Assembly: GCF_001189915.1 (NCBI RefSeq)
Contig: NZ_LFLS01000012.1
Coordinates: 1-64,000 of the forward strand
From: Herbaspirillum autotrophicum
GTDB taxonomy: Bacteria > Pseudomonadota > Gammaproteobacteria > Burkholderiales > Burkholderiaceae_D
Direction: 5' to 3'
Length of the DNA: 64,000 nt
The notes below the pieces were generated by a model. The model made no database searches. It worked only from the letters and a program-made list of their open reading frames with translations, and was not told where the DNA came from. Below, in pieces: positions 36,048 to 45,145 of this stretch; the stretch's first letter is position 1; each line of letters opens with the position of its first letter. The translations under genes and the position numbers were made by a program.

Positions 36048-36451
36048 TGGCCTTTTCTACGCAAAGCGACGATGGCGTGGTCAGCGATATCAACATCACA
36101 CCGCTGGTGGATGTGATGCTGGTGCTGCTGGTGGTGTTCATCGTGACAGCGCCGCTACTGACCAATGCGATCCATGTGAATCTGCCGAAAACCACCGCTA
36201 CATCTGCGCCGACGCAACAGAAGGCGGTGCAGGTAGCGATTGACGAGCAAGGCCGGATCCGGGTGAATGAGCGACTGGTGACGGAAGACGTTCTGGAAGC
36301 GGAACTGAAGGCCTTGCAGGCCAACAATCCGGAACTGGCACTGCATCTGCAAGCCGACACCAAGGTCTCGTACGGCACGGTGGCATCCGTGATGGCCTCC
36401 ATCGAACACGCTGGCATCTCCAAGCTCTCGGTACTCACCATCGCCAAATGA
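36047..36451 (+). CDS. exbD: ExbD-type subunit of the TonB system
   Basis: 134 residues with one N-terminal membrane helix (ITPLVDVMLVLLVVFIVTAPLL) carrying the essential Asp (about residue 19) of the ExbD/TolR family, then a periplasmic domain (VQVAIDEQGRIRVNER, ALHLQADTKVSYGTVASVMASIEHAGISKLSVLT). Translationally coupled to exbB. Works with ExbB and the TonB protein encoded 19 kb away at 55202. Confidence 0.93.
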   Translation: MAFSTQSDDGVVSDINITPLVDVMLVLLVVFIVTAPLLTNAIHVNLPKTTATSAPTQQKAVQVAIDEQGRIRVNERLVTEDVLEAELKALQANNPELALHLQADTKVSYGTVASVMASIEHAGISKLSVLTIAK

Positions 36452-36501
36452 AGGTTGGCGAACTTATCTCTTTTTTTCATCTCAACAGAAACATACTTTT
36501 C

Positions 36502-38958
36502 ATGACGACAAGAAAATTCAAAGTGCGCACCATCGTCGCACTGCTGGGGGTCGCTTTTTCACCGGCATTGCTGGCGCAAACACAAAGCCAGACGGCCAAG
36601 AGCACGGCGCAGGGCGATATACAACAACTCGATAACGTAGTGGTGCTCGGCACCCGCCGCGCCGACCAGACGGTGCTCAAAAGCGCAACACCGGTGGAAG
36701 TCATCAGCTCCCGGCAACTGGAAGAAAGCGGCGCCAAGAATGTGGCCGCGGCACTGGCCAAGCTGGTGCCTTCGATCAATTTCGACCCGTTCAGCAACTC
36801 CAACAATTCCGGCGCACGTCCGATTCAATTCCGCAGCCTGGGGCCTGATGAAGTCTTGATTCTGGTGAACGGCAAGCGGCGTCACGCCTCGGCCATGCTG
36901 CATGGCAAAGCCAGCTACGGCCGCGGCTCGCAATTCGTCGACGTCAACAACATTCCGGTCAGCGCGATTTCCCGCATTGAAGTATTGCGCGACGGTGCCT
37001 CTGCGCAATACGGCTCGGACGCGATTGCCGGCGTCATCAACATTGTGCTGCGCGAAGCCGACAGCGGCGGTGAACTGAATGTACGGGTCGGCGAATTTAC
37101 CTCCGACAATCGCGGCGGCCTCGAAAAAACCTACAGCGGCTGGAAAGGCATTCAATTGGGCGAAGACGGCTTCCTGACCATCAGCGCCGAATGGAAAGAC
37201 CAGAACCGCACCCGCAATCCCTATAGCGACAGCCGGCAACAATACTTCAACGGCGATCCGCGCGAAGCTACCGCGAATCGCCATGTCGGCAGCGGCGGCA
37301 GCGCCGATATCGACTCCAAATCGTTTGCACTGAATGGCGAAGTCGGAATCAACCGGGATGTCCGGCTGTACAGCTTCCTGACCTATGCCGACCGCTACAG
37401 CCAGGCCGCCGGCGTATGGCGCCGGCCGCAAGAAGACACCAACGTCCGCGCCATCTTTCCTGACGGTTATGCGCCGGAACTGGGTACCACGTCCAAGGAT
37501 TTTGCTGCCGCCCTCGGCGTGCGTTTCGGTGATGTCGATCTGGACGGTGCCTTCGACCTGAGCGTCAATTTCGGCCAGAACGACATTGACCAGACGGTGA
37601 CCAATTCAGTCAATGCCAGCTATGGCAAAGCCAGCCCGACGCAATTCTATCTGGGCAAACTGATCAATACGCAAACCAATGTGAATGCCGATTACACCAA
37701 AAGCATTCCGAGTACATTTGCCGTCAAGCCATTAACCTTTGGCGCCGGCGCCACGGCCCGTACCGAGAGTTATGAAATCCGTCGCGGTGACCCGGCCGGC
37801 TATTCTTACGGCGGTGTCGCCATTCTGGATGGCCCCAATGCCGGCAAACCGGCAGCACCGGGGGTGCAAGGCTTCACTGCATATCAGCCGCAAGATGAAG
37901 GTACGCTCAAGCGCAATGTCTATGGCGGCTATCTGAGTCTGGAAGGTCAATTGACCGACAAATTCCAGGCCGGTATTGCTGGTCGCGCCGAGCACTATTC
38001 CGACTTCGGCTGGACCGCCACCGGCAAGCTGTCGGCGCGCTACGACTTCACCCCGGCGGTAGCGATTCGCGGCACCGCCAGCAACGGCTTCCGCGCGCCG
38101 TCAGTGGGCCAGATGGGATTCTCCAACACCACCGTGACCTGGGTCGGCGGCACCCAATACGATACCCGCATCTTCCCGGTCAATCACGCGGCAGCGCAGG
38201 CGCTCGGTGCCAAACCGCTGGATCCGGAAAAATCGACCAACTACACCATCGGCACCGTGATTCGTCCGACCAGCCGCTCCTCGGTGACGCTGGACCTGTT
38301 CCAGATCGACATCAAGGATCGCATCACCCTGACCGATAACCTGACCGGCACCTATGTCAGAAACGTATTGACCAGGGCCGGTTATCCCACGGTACAAGGG
38401 GCCAGCTTCCTGTTCAACGGTCTCGATACGCAAACCCGCGGCGTCGATATCGTCGGCAAGCAACAACTCGACCTCGCCGGCGGCCTGCTCGATCTGAGCG
38501 CGGCCTTCAATATCAGCCGCACCAAAGTCAAGAATATCAAGGCCAATCCGGCCATTCTGCAAAATACCGGCATCACGCTGATCGGCCGTCAAACCGTCGG
38601 CATCATCGAAAAGAGTTCGCCGGCCACCAAACTGGTTCTGAACGCCCGCTACGAAATCGGCTCCTGGTCGTTCAACGGCACCGCGACCCGTTACGGTGGC
38701 TTTGAAACGGTCAGCACCGTGGCCTCCGCCGACGACAGCTTCGGCCCGCAGTGGGTGGCCGATCTGAGTGGCACGTACAAGGTCACGAAGAATTTCAGCA
38801 TCACCTTCGGCGCCAACAATCTGTTTGATTCCTACCCCACCTACAGCGCCTTGCAACTGGCGCAAACCGGTGGCAGCAGCGGTCCGTACTTGAATGCCGG
38901 GGCCCCGGCAGGATCCCTCGGACGCTTTGTTTACGCGGCTGCCAACTATACGTTCTGA
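36502..38958 (+). CDS. TonB-dependent outer-membrane receptor (copy 1)
   Basis: 818 residues from the ATG at 36502, which gives a normal signal peptide (KFKVRTIVALLGVAFSPALLAQ); an earlier ATG overlapping exbD would add 18 residues. TonB box-like LDNVVVLGTRR, plug domain (VEVISSRQLEESGAKNVAAALAKLVPS, QFRSLGPDEVLILVNGKRRH, IEVLRDGASAQYGSDAIAGVINIVL) and a 22-strand barrel ending YAAANYTF. The C-terminal NNLFDSYPTY signature is present. Clear paralogue of the receptor at 60644-63097 (same plug order, SGWKG-DGFLTI, NDPRE/GDPRE). Substrate is inferred to be an organosulfur compound too large for porins. Confidence 0.92.
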   Translation: MTTRKFKVRTIVALLGVAFSPALLAQTQSQTAKSTAQGDIQQLDNVVVLGTRRADQTVLKSATPVEVISSRQLEESGAKNVAAALAKLVPSINFDPFSNSNNSGARPIQFRSLGPDEVLILVNGKRRHASAMLHGKASYGRGSQFVDVNNIPVSAISRIEVLRDGASAQYGSDAIAGVINIVLREADSGGELNVRVGEFTSDNRGGLEKTYSGWKGIQLGEDGFLTISAEWKDQNRTRNPYSDSRQQYFNGDPREATANRHVGSGGSADIDSKSFALNGEVGINRDVRLYSFLTYADRYSQAAGVWRRPQEDTNVRAIFPDGYAPELGTTSKDFAAALGVRFGDVDLDGAFDLSVNFGQNDIDQTVTNSVNASYGKASPTQFYLGKLINTQTNVNADYTKSIPSTFAVKPLTFGAGATARTESYEIRRGDPAGYSYGGVAILDGPNAGKPAAPGVQGFTAYQPQDEGTLKRNVYGGYLSLEGQLTDKFQAGIAGRAEHYSDFGWTATGKLSARYDFTPAVAIRGTASNGFRAPSVGQMGFSNTTVTWVGGTQYDTRIFPVNHAAAQALGAKPLDPEKSTNYTIGTVIRPTSRSSVTLDLFQIDIKDRITLTDNLTGTYVRNVLTRAGYPTVQGASFLFNGLDTQTRGVDIVGKQQLDLAGGLLDLSAAFNISRTKVKNIKANPAILQNTGITLIGRQTVGIIEKSSPATKLVLNARYEIGSWSFNGTATRYGGFETVSTVASADDSFGPQWVADLSGTYKVTKNFSITFGANNLFDSYPTYSALQLAQTGGSSGPYLNAGAPAGSLGRFVYAAANYTF

Positions 38959-38993
38959 GTTGAAGCACACCAACACTTCGCTGTAACAACACA

Positions 38994-39023
38994 CCCGCCG
39001 AAATAATAAACACGGCGGGCTTT
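38994..39023 (+). terminator. Hairpin between receptor and aldolase genes
   Basis: CCCGCCG - 12 nt - CGGCGGG followed by CTTT. Weak T-run, so probably partial termination within the operon. Confidence 0.5.
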
Positions 39024-39042
39024 CATGACCAAGGAGAAACCC

Positions 39043-39726
39043 ATGAGCAACATTGCCACCACTGAAGAAGTCAAAATCGACATCCTGCAATTCGTGCAAA
39101 AATTCGAGCAAGACTTTGCCGAGGCACATCAACTGCTGCGCGACAGCAAGACCTTGTCGGTGACTGAGGCCGGCAACCTGAGCCTGCGCGTGCCGGGCGA
39201 AGACAAGATTGTGATTGCCGCCTTCAACGGTCCGAAGAACGGCGTTGCTGCCGTGGTCGATTTTGAGCTCAACAGCCATGGCGGCACCTTGACTGCCAGC
39301 CTGAAAGAAGTCGCCGCATTGCACATCGCGATTTTGCGCGAACGTCCTGCGATCAATGCCGTGGTGCACACCCACTCGCCCTACCTGACCGCATGGTCCA
39401 TCGCCGGCCGCTCGCTGCCGGTACGATATGCCACGCTGCTGGGCAATGGCACCGACGATGTGCCGCTGGCCGCATGGGGCGCACGCTACGCGACGGAACC
39501 GGTAGTCGAGGTGCTGCAAAAGCACCCCAACGCCTATGCCACGCTGCTGGCAAACCATGGACCGTTTGTCTGGGGCGACACCGTAATCGGGGTAGCACGC
39601 CAGCTGGTGTTCCTGGAAGAAGCGTCGTATTTCACCTTCCTCGCAGAACAACTGGGCGGCGCCAGGGAATTGCCGGCCGGTGCCTACGAAGCAGTACAAC
39701 TGGGCAAACAAAAGTATTACGCCTGA
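39043..39726 (+). CDS. Class II aldolase/adducin family protein
   Basis: 227 residues; start chosen for AAGGAG 7 nt upstream. It keeps SLRVPGEDKIVI, the zinc-binding HxH in VVHTHSPYLTAW and the later His in LANHGPFVWG, the pattern of fuculose-phosphate aldolase-like enzymes. Such proteins cleave phosphorylated or free hydroxy-ketones, or act as decarboxylases/epimerases. Position between a TonB receptor and a binding protein in a sulfur-related island suggests cleavage of a sulfonated or thio-sugar skeleton, but that is speculation. A weak hairpin precedes it. Confidence 0.72.
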   Translation: MSNIATTEEVKIDILQFVQKFEQDFAEAHQLLRDSKTLSVTEAGNLSLRVPGEDKIVIAAFNGPKNGVAAVVDFELNSHGGTLTASLKEVAALHIAILRERPAINAVVHTHSPYLTAWSIAGRSLPVRYATLLGNGTDDVPLAAWGARYATEPVVEVLQKHPNAYATLLANHGPFVWGDTVIGVARQLVFLEEASYFTFLAEQLGGARELPAGAYEAVQLGKQKYYA

Positions 39727-39830
39727 TGTATTTCCTCTATCAGATCTGATTCGTTGATTCACCGAGCGCAGGACCCGCATGCCATCAAGGCATGCGGGTC
39801 TTGTATCGTTTTTACCTGTTGCAAAAATCC

Positions 39831-40931
39831 ATGATGAATTCCTTGTTGCGCCTGCTTTCCCTGACACTTTTTCTGCTGCTGAATGCATGCTCCCCCACAT
39901 CCGACAACACGCCGCCGGCCGCGTCCGGCACCAGCGACCTGAGCGAAAATGCTGCGGACCGGGCCGCCCTCGACCACCTGTATCAGTCGGCACGCCAGGC
40001 CGGCGAGATTGAAGCTGTCGCCTATATCGGCTCGGTACCGGAAGAGTTGCAGCCCTTGATGGATGCCTTTGGCCGCCGCTTTCCCGGTATCCGGCTCAAT
40101 CTGCAACGGATGATGGGCGACAAGCTGCATATCCGCATCGATGCCGAATTCCACAGCGGCCGCCGCGCCGCCGATCTGGTATTCGGCGGCCTGACCGACC
40201 TCAGCACGCTGACTGCCAGCCAGCGCCTGGAAAGCTATACCCCGGACACGCTGGGGGCGTTGGACAAGCAATATTATGGCCCCGGCAATTACTTCCATGC
40301 GCCGTTCAAAAAGGGATTTGCAGTCGCGTACAACCCGACCCTGATCAAGAAGAGCGAATTGCCGGCCAGCGTTGCCGAGCTGGTCGATCCCAAATGGAAG
40401 GATCGTTTCGGCTTTCCTTCGCTGGCCCGATTCGGCCCCGGCGATCTGGTGCTGGCACTATCGCAACAGCATGGCGAACTGAGCGCAGCGCAATTGCGCG
40501 CGATCAGCAACAATGGCTTGCATGGGCCGCCGACGTCGGAACTGATCCCGGCAGTGGCGCAAGGACGGCTGCTGTTTACGGTCTGGTCAGGTGCCGCTGC
40601 CATCGTCGGCCAGCAAGTGCAAGGCGCCAATCTTGACATCGCCTTCCTGCCCAAGCTCGGCGTCCACCTGAATACCGGCGTGGCGTTGCTCAAAGGCGCA
40701 CCCCATCCACACGCCGCCAAACTGGCCAAATCCTGGCTGTTCACACCGCAGGCGCAGAAAATCCTGGCGGACCTGAATTTCTACGGCACCATGCCGGACG
40801 CACCGTTGCCGCAAGGATTTCCGCCGTTGTCCGCGTATCTGAACGGCAATCAGCCGGAAGATGCGCGCCTGATCAAGCTGCTGGAAGATTTTGACGCTTA
40901 CAAAATCGCCACCAGCGGCGCCCGACGCTAG
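39831..40931 (+). CDS. Fe/thiamine-type ABC substrate-binding lipoprotein (copy 1)
   Basis: 366 residues. Lipobox LLLNAC gives lipidation at Cys20. The mature part is an extracellular-binding family 1 protein: EAVAYIGSVPEELQPLMDAFGRRFPGIRLNLQRMMGDKL, ADLVFGGL, GFAVAYNPTLIKKSELP, PHAAKLAKSWLFTPQAQKIL. It is a close paralogue of the binding protein at 50897-52027, with shared RxMGDKL and FTPQAQ-ILADLNFYG-MP. No permease or ATPase follows, so it likely feeds the transporter at 52037-54963. Last gene of the exbB operon. Confidence 0.8.
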   Translation: MMNSLLRLLSLTLFLLLNACSPTSDNTPPAASGTSDLSENAADRAALDHLYQSARQAGEIEAVAYIGSVPEELQPLMDAFGRRFPGIRLNLQRMMGDKLHIRIDAEFHSGRRAADLVFGGLTDLSTLTASQRLESYTPDTLGALDKQYYGPGNYFHAPFKKGFAVAYNPTLIKKSELPASVAELVDPKWKDRFGFPSLARFGPGDLVLALSQQHGELSAAQLRAISNNGLHGPPTSELIPAVAQGRLLFTVWSGAAAIVGQQVQGANLDIAFLPKLGVHLNTGVALLKGAPHPHAAKLAKSWLFTPQAQKILADLNFYGTMPDAPLPQGFPPLSAYLNGNQPEDARLIKLLEDFDAYKIATSGARR

Positions 40932-40968
40932 TCGCCCGGTTTGTTGGTTTAAGCTGCCGGCGTACTGG

Positions 40969-41006
40969 CATGACCATGACAGCGGCACACCGCCGTCATG
41001 GTCATG
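40969..41006. terminator. Long convergent hairpin between operons
   Basis: Arms CATGACCATGAC / GTCATGGTCATG plus GCGG / CCGC, one mismatch, 4-nt loop. It overlaps the stop codon of the ABC exporter on the minus strand and lies 38 nt after the binding-protein stop. No T-run. Confidence 0.6.
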
Positions 41007-42807
41007 ATGATACTTCTTCCGCAAATCCTCCCGCCTGCATGCTCCACAAGCGGGCATACATGCCCTCCCTTTGCAGCAGATCGGCGTGGCTGCCGTCCTC
41101 AACAATTTCGCCGTCGCTGAACACCAGAATGCGGTCCATGTGCGCAATCGTCGACAAGCGGTGGGCAACCACGATCACCGTCTTCTGATGCATCACGTCC
41201 TGCAGCGTATCCTGGATGGTTTGCTCGGTGATCGAATCCAGACTGGAAGTGGCCTCGTCCAGAATCAGGATCGGCGCATCCTTCAACAGCACACGCGCAA
41301 TCGCAATGCGCTGGCGCTGACCGCCCGACAGCTTGACGCCACGCTCGCCGACCATGGAACCATACGCTTCCGGCATGGCGGCAATGAAATCATGGGCATG
41401 CGCCTTGCGCGCGGCGGCTTCGACTTCTTCATCCGAAGCATCGATCTTGCCGTAACGGATATTCTCCAGCAGCGAGCGGTGAAACAAGGTCGGATCCTGC
41501 GGTATCAGGCCCAACTGCGAATGCAAGGCATCTTGCGTCAGATCGGAAATATCGATGCCATCGATACAGATTTTCCCGCCCTGCGGTTCAATCGTGCGCA
41601 ACAGCAATTTGACGAACGTCGATTTTCCCGAACCCGAGGTACCAACCAGGCCAACATGCTGGCCAGGCGGAATGGTGACATTGAGACCATGAAACAATTG
41701 CTTGCCGTTGCCATAAGAGAAGTCCAGATTGTGGAATTCAATCGCTCCGTTGCCGATCTGTTCCACGCGGGCATGACTTTCGTCGATCAGTTCGTGCGGT
41801 TGCACGATGGTGTGCACGCCGTTGGCGACATTGCCGACGTATTCGAAAAACTCCAGAAAGCGCCGGCTCAGGTTGCGCGCTTCATTGATGATCAGCAACG
41901 ACAGGCTGACCGCCATCACGAAATCGGCGACCCCGATCTGGCCTTGCTCCCACAGCATCAGCGCATACAGCAGGGTACCCACCTTCAACACCGCCGCCGC
42001 GCTGAACTGAAACCAGCGCACGCATTCAGCGTAATTGAGCGAACGGCGGATGGCGGCCATTTCACGCCGCAGATAATGTTCCAGATAGCTGCGCTCGAAT
42101 CCCAGTCTGGCGAACAGGCGCACGCTCTCGAAATTGGCGATGGCATCGACGATCTTGCCGGTAGTTTCACTACGCGCACTGGCTGCATTCAGCGCATGCG
42201 GCTGACAGCGGGTAGCCAGCCAATAAGAGGCGCTGACAAAGAACACCGCCCAGCAGGCGACGAAGCCGCCCAACAGCACATTGACCCGCATCAGCAGGGC
42301 CACCGACACTGAAAACACGATGGTCATCGGCAGGAATTCGGTGATGATGGCCCACATCACCTGCGACACGCCCATTGCCATTTCGCTGATGCGGTGCGCC
42401 AGCGCGCCGGCAAAGTTATTGCTGAGATAACGATGTGAATGATGTTGCAGATAGTGATACACCAGCCGCGTCACATTCTGGCGCTGGCGCGGCCCGACCC
42501 GGATCTGGATCGCCCCCGCCATGCGGCCGAACAAGACCTCGCCGCAACTGAAGGCGATGAATAGCAGCAATGGAAAGTGCAACGCGGTGCGCCAGTCAAC
42601 GCCGCTCTGCAATACCGTCACGCCCTTGATGATCAGGCTGACGGCGTAGGGAATCAAAATGCCGCAGGCGGCGTTCAATGATTCCAGCAACATCATGCCC
42701 AGATACCACCATTTGAAATTGGCAAAAAAGTGAGCGATGAAACGAAAGGCGCTTGCCGGCAACAGCGGTGAACCGGGTGCGCGTTTGAATACGTGGAATT
42801 GGGACAT
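41002..42807 (-). CDS. ABC exporter, membrane domain fused to ATPase (MsbA/lipid or drug type)
   Basis: 601 residues: six membrane helices (residues about 20-330) and an ATPase with Walker A GTSGSGKST, signature LSGGQRQRIAIARVLL and Walker B ILILDEATSSLDS. It overlaps no gene but lies only 22 nt after the molybdoenzyme stop, so it ends the rhodanese-TauD-desulfinase-molybdoenzyme operon. An exporter in a scavenging operon is odd; it could expel a toxic desulfurised product or sulfite-derived waste, which is inference. No HlyD partner is present. Confidence 0.87.
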   Translation of the reverse strand: MSQFHVFKRAPGSPLLPASAFRFIAHFFANFKWWYLGMMLLESLNAACGILIPYAVSLIIKGVTVLQSGVDWRTALHFPLLLFIAFSCGEVLFGRMAGAIQIRVGPRQRQNVTRLVYHYLQHHSHRYLSNNFAGALAHRISEMAMGVSQVMWAIITEFLPMTIVFSVSVALLMRVNVLLGGFVACWAVFFVSASYWLATRCQPHALNAASARSETTGKIVDAIANFESVRLFARLGFERSYLEHYLRREMAAIRRSLNYAECVRWFQFSAAAVLKVGTLLYALMLWEQGQIGVADFVMAVSLSLLIINEARNLSRRFLEFFEYVGNVANGVHTIVQPHELIDESHARVEQIGNGAIEFHNLDFSYGNGKQLFHGLNVTIPPGQHVGLVGTSGSGKSTFVKLLLRTIEPQGGKICIDGIDISDLTQDALHSQLGLIPQDPTLFHRSLLENIRYGKIDASDEEVEAAARKAHAHDFIAAMPEAYGSMVGERGVKLSGGQRQRIAIARVLLKDAPILILDEATSSLDSITEQTIQDTLQDVMHQKTVIVVAHRLSTIAHMDRILVFSDGEIVEDGSHADLLQREGMYARLWSMQAGGFAEEVSS

Positions 42808-42829
42808 TTTCTATTTCTCAAATCTATCA

Positions 42830-45145
42830 TCAGCACGCCACTGCGCGTGCCACAAAGTCGGGCAGATCGAAAGCGCTCACGGCCGGCAACGGGCCTTCCC
42901 AGCGTACGATGTCAACCAGACAGGATTGGGCGGCACAGCCCTGTGCCAGCGCCGAGGTCGGGCGGTCGCTGGTGAGCATATTGGGATTGCCATGCTTGTC
43001 GAGCGTCGGCTCGCCGTCATACCAGGGATCGAGCCAGGCACCGGTCGACAGCCGCACCACACCCGGCGCCATTGCCGCATTCAACTGCGCAATCGCAATA
43101 CAGGCACCGCGCCGATTGAACACCCGCACCGCATCACCGTCGCCGATTGCGCGGCGGCCAGCGTCGTCGGGGTGCAGATGCAGCGGCTCGCGCCCGTGCC
43201 GTTTGGCGGCGCGGCTCCAGCGCGAATGATCGAGCTGGCTATGCAACTTGTTGGCTGGCTGATCTGAAATCAGATGCAAAGGATAGTCCTGCGCCAGACT
43301 GGCGCCCTGCCATTCTTCCGGCGGCAACCAGGCCGGATGCGGCGGACAGTCGGCCAGCCCGAAGCCGGCAATCACCTGCGAGTACAGTTCAATCCGGCCG
43401 CTCGGCGTCGGCAGCGGGTATTGCTGCGGGTCGCGCCGAAAATCGGCCAGCATGACAATCCCTTTATCCTCGTAATCAAAATCCACCACGCCCTGCGCAC
43501 GAAACTGATCGAAATCCGGCAATGCGATCGCGGCGCTGGCCGCATTCGCCTGTGCCTGCTGATACAGATGGCGCAGCCATTGCTCGCTGCTCCTGCCTTC
43601 AGTAAAGGCCGCTTCATGCCCCATATACCCGGCCAGACGGGCAAAGATGGCATGGTCATCAAGCGCATCGGCATACGCCGGCAGTACCTGGCGCATCGCC
43701 ACCAGATGGCGTTCGCGGGCAGCAAAGGCAATATCATCCCGCTCCAGCGTGGTGGTGACCGGCAACACCACATCCGCCATGCGCGCCTGCGGATTCCAGA
43801 ACTGCTCATGCACGATGACGCTCTGCGGCCGTTGCCAGGCGCGGCGCAAGCGATTCAGGTCTTGCTGATGATGAAACGGATTGCCGCCGCACCAGTACAC
43901 CAGCCTGATATGCGGATAGCGATAGTGACCGCCGTTATAGCGAAACTCTTTGCCCGGATGCAGCAGCATGTCGGTCAAGCGCGCTACCGGAATGAAATCA
44001 CTGACCGCATTCTTGCCTTGCGCCAGCGTCGGCCCGGCAAAGCGGATATCGGCATTGCCGATGGCATTCATGGCACCGTAGCCGAGCCCGAAGCCACCGC
44101 CCGGCAAGCCGATCTGGCCCAACAAGGCGGCCAGCGCAATCAGGGCCCAGAACGGTTGTTCGCCATGCCGGGCGCGCTGCAACGACCACGAAATATTGAC
44201 CATGGTGCGTGACGTCGCCATGCGGCGCGCCAGCGTCACCGTGCGCGCTGCTTCGATCTGGCAGATCGGCGCCGCCCAACAGGCATCTTTGACAATGCCA
44301 TCGTCCAGACCAAACAGATAGCGGCGGAATTCGTCAAAACCGCTGCAATGCGAAGCAACAAAACCGGCGGCGTGCCACTGATTGGCAATCAACGTATGAC
44401 ACAAGGCCAGCATCAGTGCCGTATCGGTATTGGGCCGCACGGCAAACCAGTCGACCTCAGCACCGGTTTCCAGGTCATCCCGGGTCGGACTGATGTTGAC
44501 GAACGCCACGCCGCGCTCGCGCATGTGCGTAAGGGCCGCAGCCGTCCGATGGCGGCCGGCGCTGCCATTGGTGATCTGCGAATTTTTCAGCGGCACGCCG
44601 CCGAAGCTGACGAACAGTTCGGTATGCGCGGCCAACACATCCCAGGTCGTGTGATGTGCGGTCAGCCAGGGCATCGATGCAATCACATGCGGCAGCAATA
44701 CCGTGGCTGCCGCATTGCTATAGGAGTCGACACTGCGCACATAACCGCCGATACCGTTCAGGAAACGGTGCAACTGACTCTGTGCATGGTGAAACCGGCC
44801 GGCGCTGGACCAGCCGGCAGAACCGCCAAAAATGGCTTGATTGCCATGGGTCCCGATCACGCGGCCGAGTTCATCACCGACCAGCGCTATCGCTTCTTCC
44901 CATGTAACTTCGACAAACGGTTCCCGGCCACGCAAGTGGGGATTGCTGCCCGGCCCCTGTTGCAGCCAGCTTTGACGCACAGCAGGACGGCCGATGCGCA
45001 ACGGGTGCTGGCTGGCTTCAAGCATGTGCAAGCCAATCGCAGAAGGCGCGGCATCCTGCTGCCATCCCTTCAACACCGGCTGCACACCATCATGCTCTAC
45101 CTCGTAAATTCCCCAATGACTTGCGGTATACGATTTACGCATCAT
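42830..45145 (-). CDS. Cytoplasmic molybdopterin oxidoreductase, BisC/DMSO-reductase family
   Basis: 771 residues. Members of this family use bis-MGD molybdenum to reduce S- or N-oxides. The segment GGSAGWSSAGRFHHAQSQLHRFLN and the following VDSYSNAA (Ser about 143 as likely Mo ligand) fit the DMSO/TMAO/biotin sulfoxide reductase group, as do WGGNPFHHQQDLN (as YWCGGNPFHH), VIVHEQFWNPQARMADVVLPVTTTLERDD and the C-terminal HLISDQPANKLHSQLDH. There is no Tat signal and no N-terminal iron-sulfur cysteine set, so it resembles cytoplasmic BisC, which reduces biotin and methionine sulfoxides. Overlaps the desulfinase-like gene (ATGA). Reducing a sulfoxide inside an organosulfur operon is the likely role. 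Confidence 0.82.
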   Translation of the reverse strand: MMRKSYTASHWGIYEVEHDGVQPVLKGWQQDAAPSAIGLHMLEASQHPLRIGRPAVRQSWLQQGPGSNPHLRGREPFVEVTWEEAIALVGDELGRVIGTHGNQAIFGGSAGWSSAGRFHHAQSQLHRFLNGIGGYVRSVDSYSNAAATVLLPHVIASMPWLTAHHTTWDVLAAHTELFVSFGGVPLKNSQITNGSAGRHRTAAALTHMRERGVAFVNISPTRDDLETGAEVDWFAVRPNTDTALMLALCHTLIANQWHAAGFVASHCSGFDEFRRYLFGLDDGIVKDACWAAPICQIEAARTVTLARRMATSRTMVNISWSLQRARHGEQPFWALIALAALLGQIGLPGGGFGLGYGAMNAIGNADIRFAGPTLAQGKNAVSDFIPVARLTDMLLHPGKEFRYNGGHYRYPHIRLVYWCGGNPFHHQQDLNRLRRAWQRPQSVIVHEQFWNPQARMADVVLPVTTTLERDDIAFAARERHLVAMRQVLPAYADALDDHAIFARLAGYMGHEAAFTEGRSSEQWLRHLYQQAQANAASAAIALPDFDQFRAQGVVDFDYEDKGIVMLADFRRDPQQYPLPTPSGRIELYSQVIAGFGLADCPPHPAWLPPEEWQGASLAQDYPLHLISDQPANKLHSQLDHSRWSRAAKRHGREPLHLHPDDAGRRAIGDGDAVRVFNRRGACIAIAQLNAAMAPGVVRLSTGAWLDPWYDGEPTLDKHGNPNMLTSDRPTSALAQGCAAQSCLVDIVRWEGPLPAVSAFDLPDFVARAVAC

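Noticed and set aside
38101-39993. 630-residue open frame on the minus strand
   Set aside because: It runs antisense through a receptor gene, an intergenic hairpin and an aldolase, all well supported on the plus strand. Long antisense frames are common in this GC-rich codon usage.
41071-42312. 413-residue plus-strand frame
   Set aside because: Antisense to the ABC exporter; no domain, Gln/Arg-rich composition typical of a shadow.
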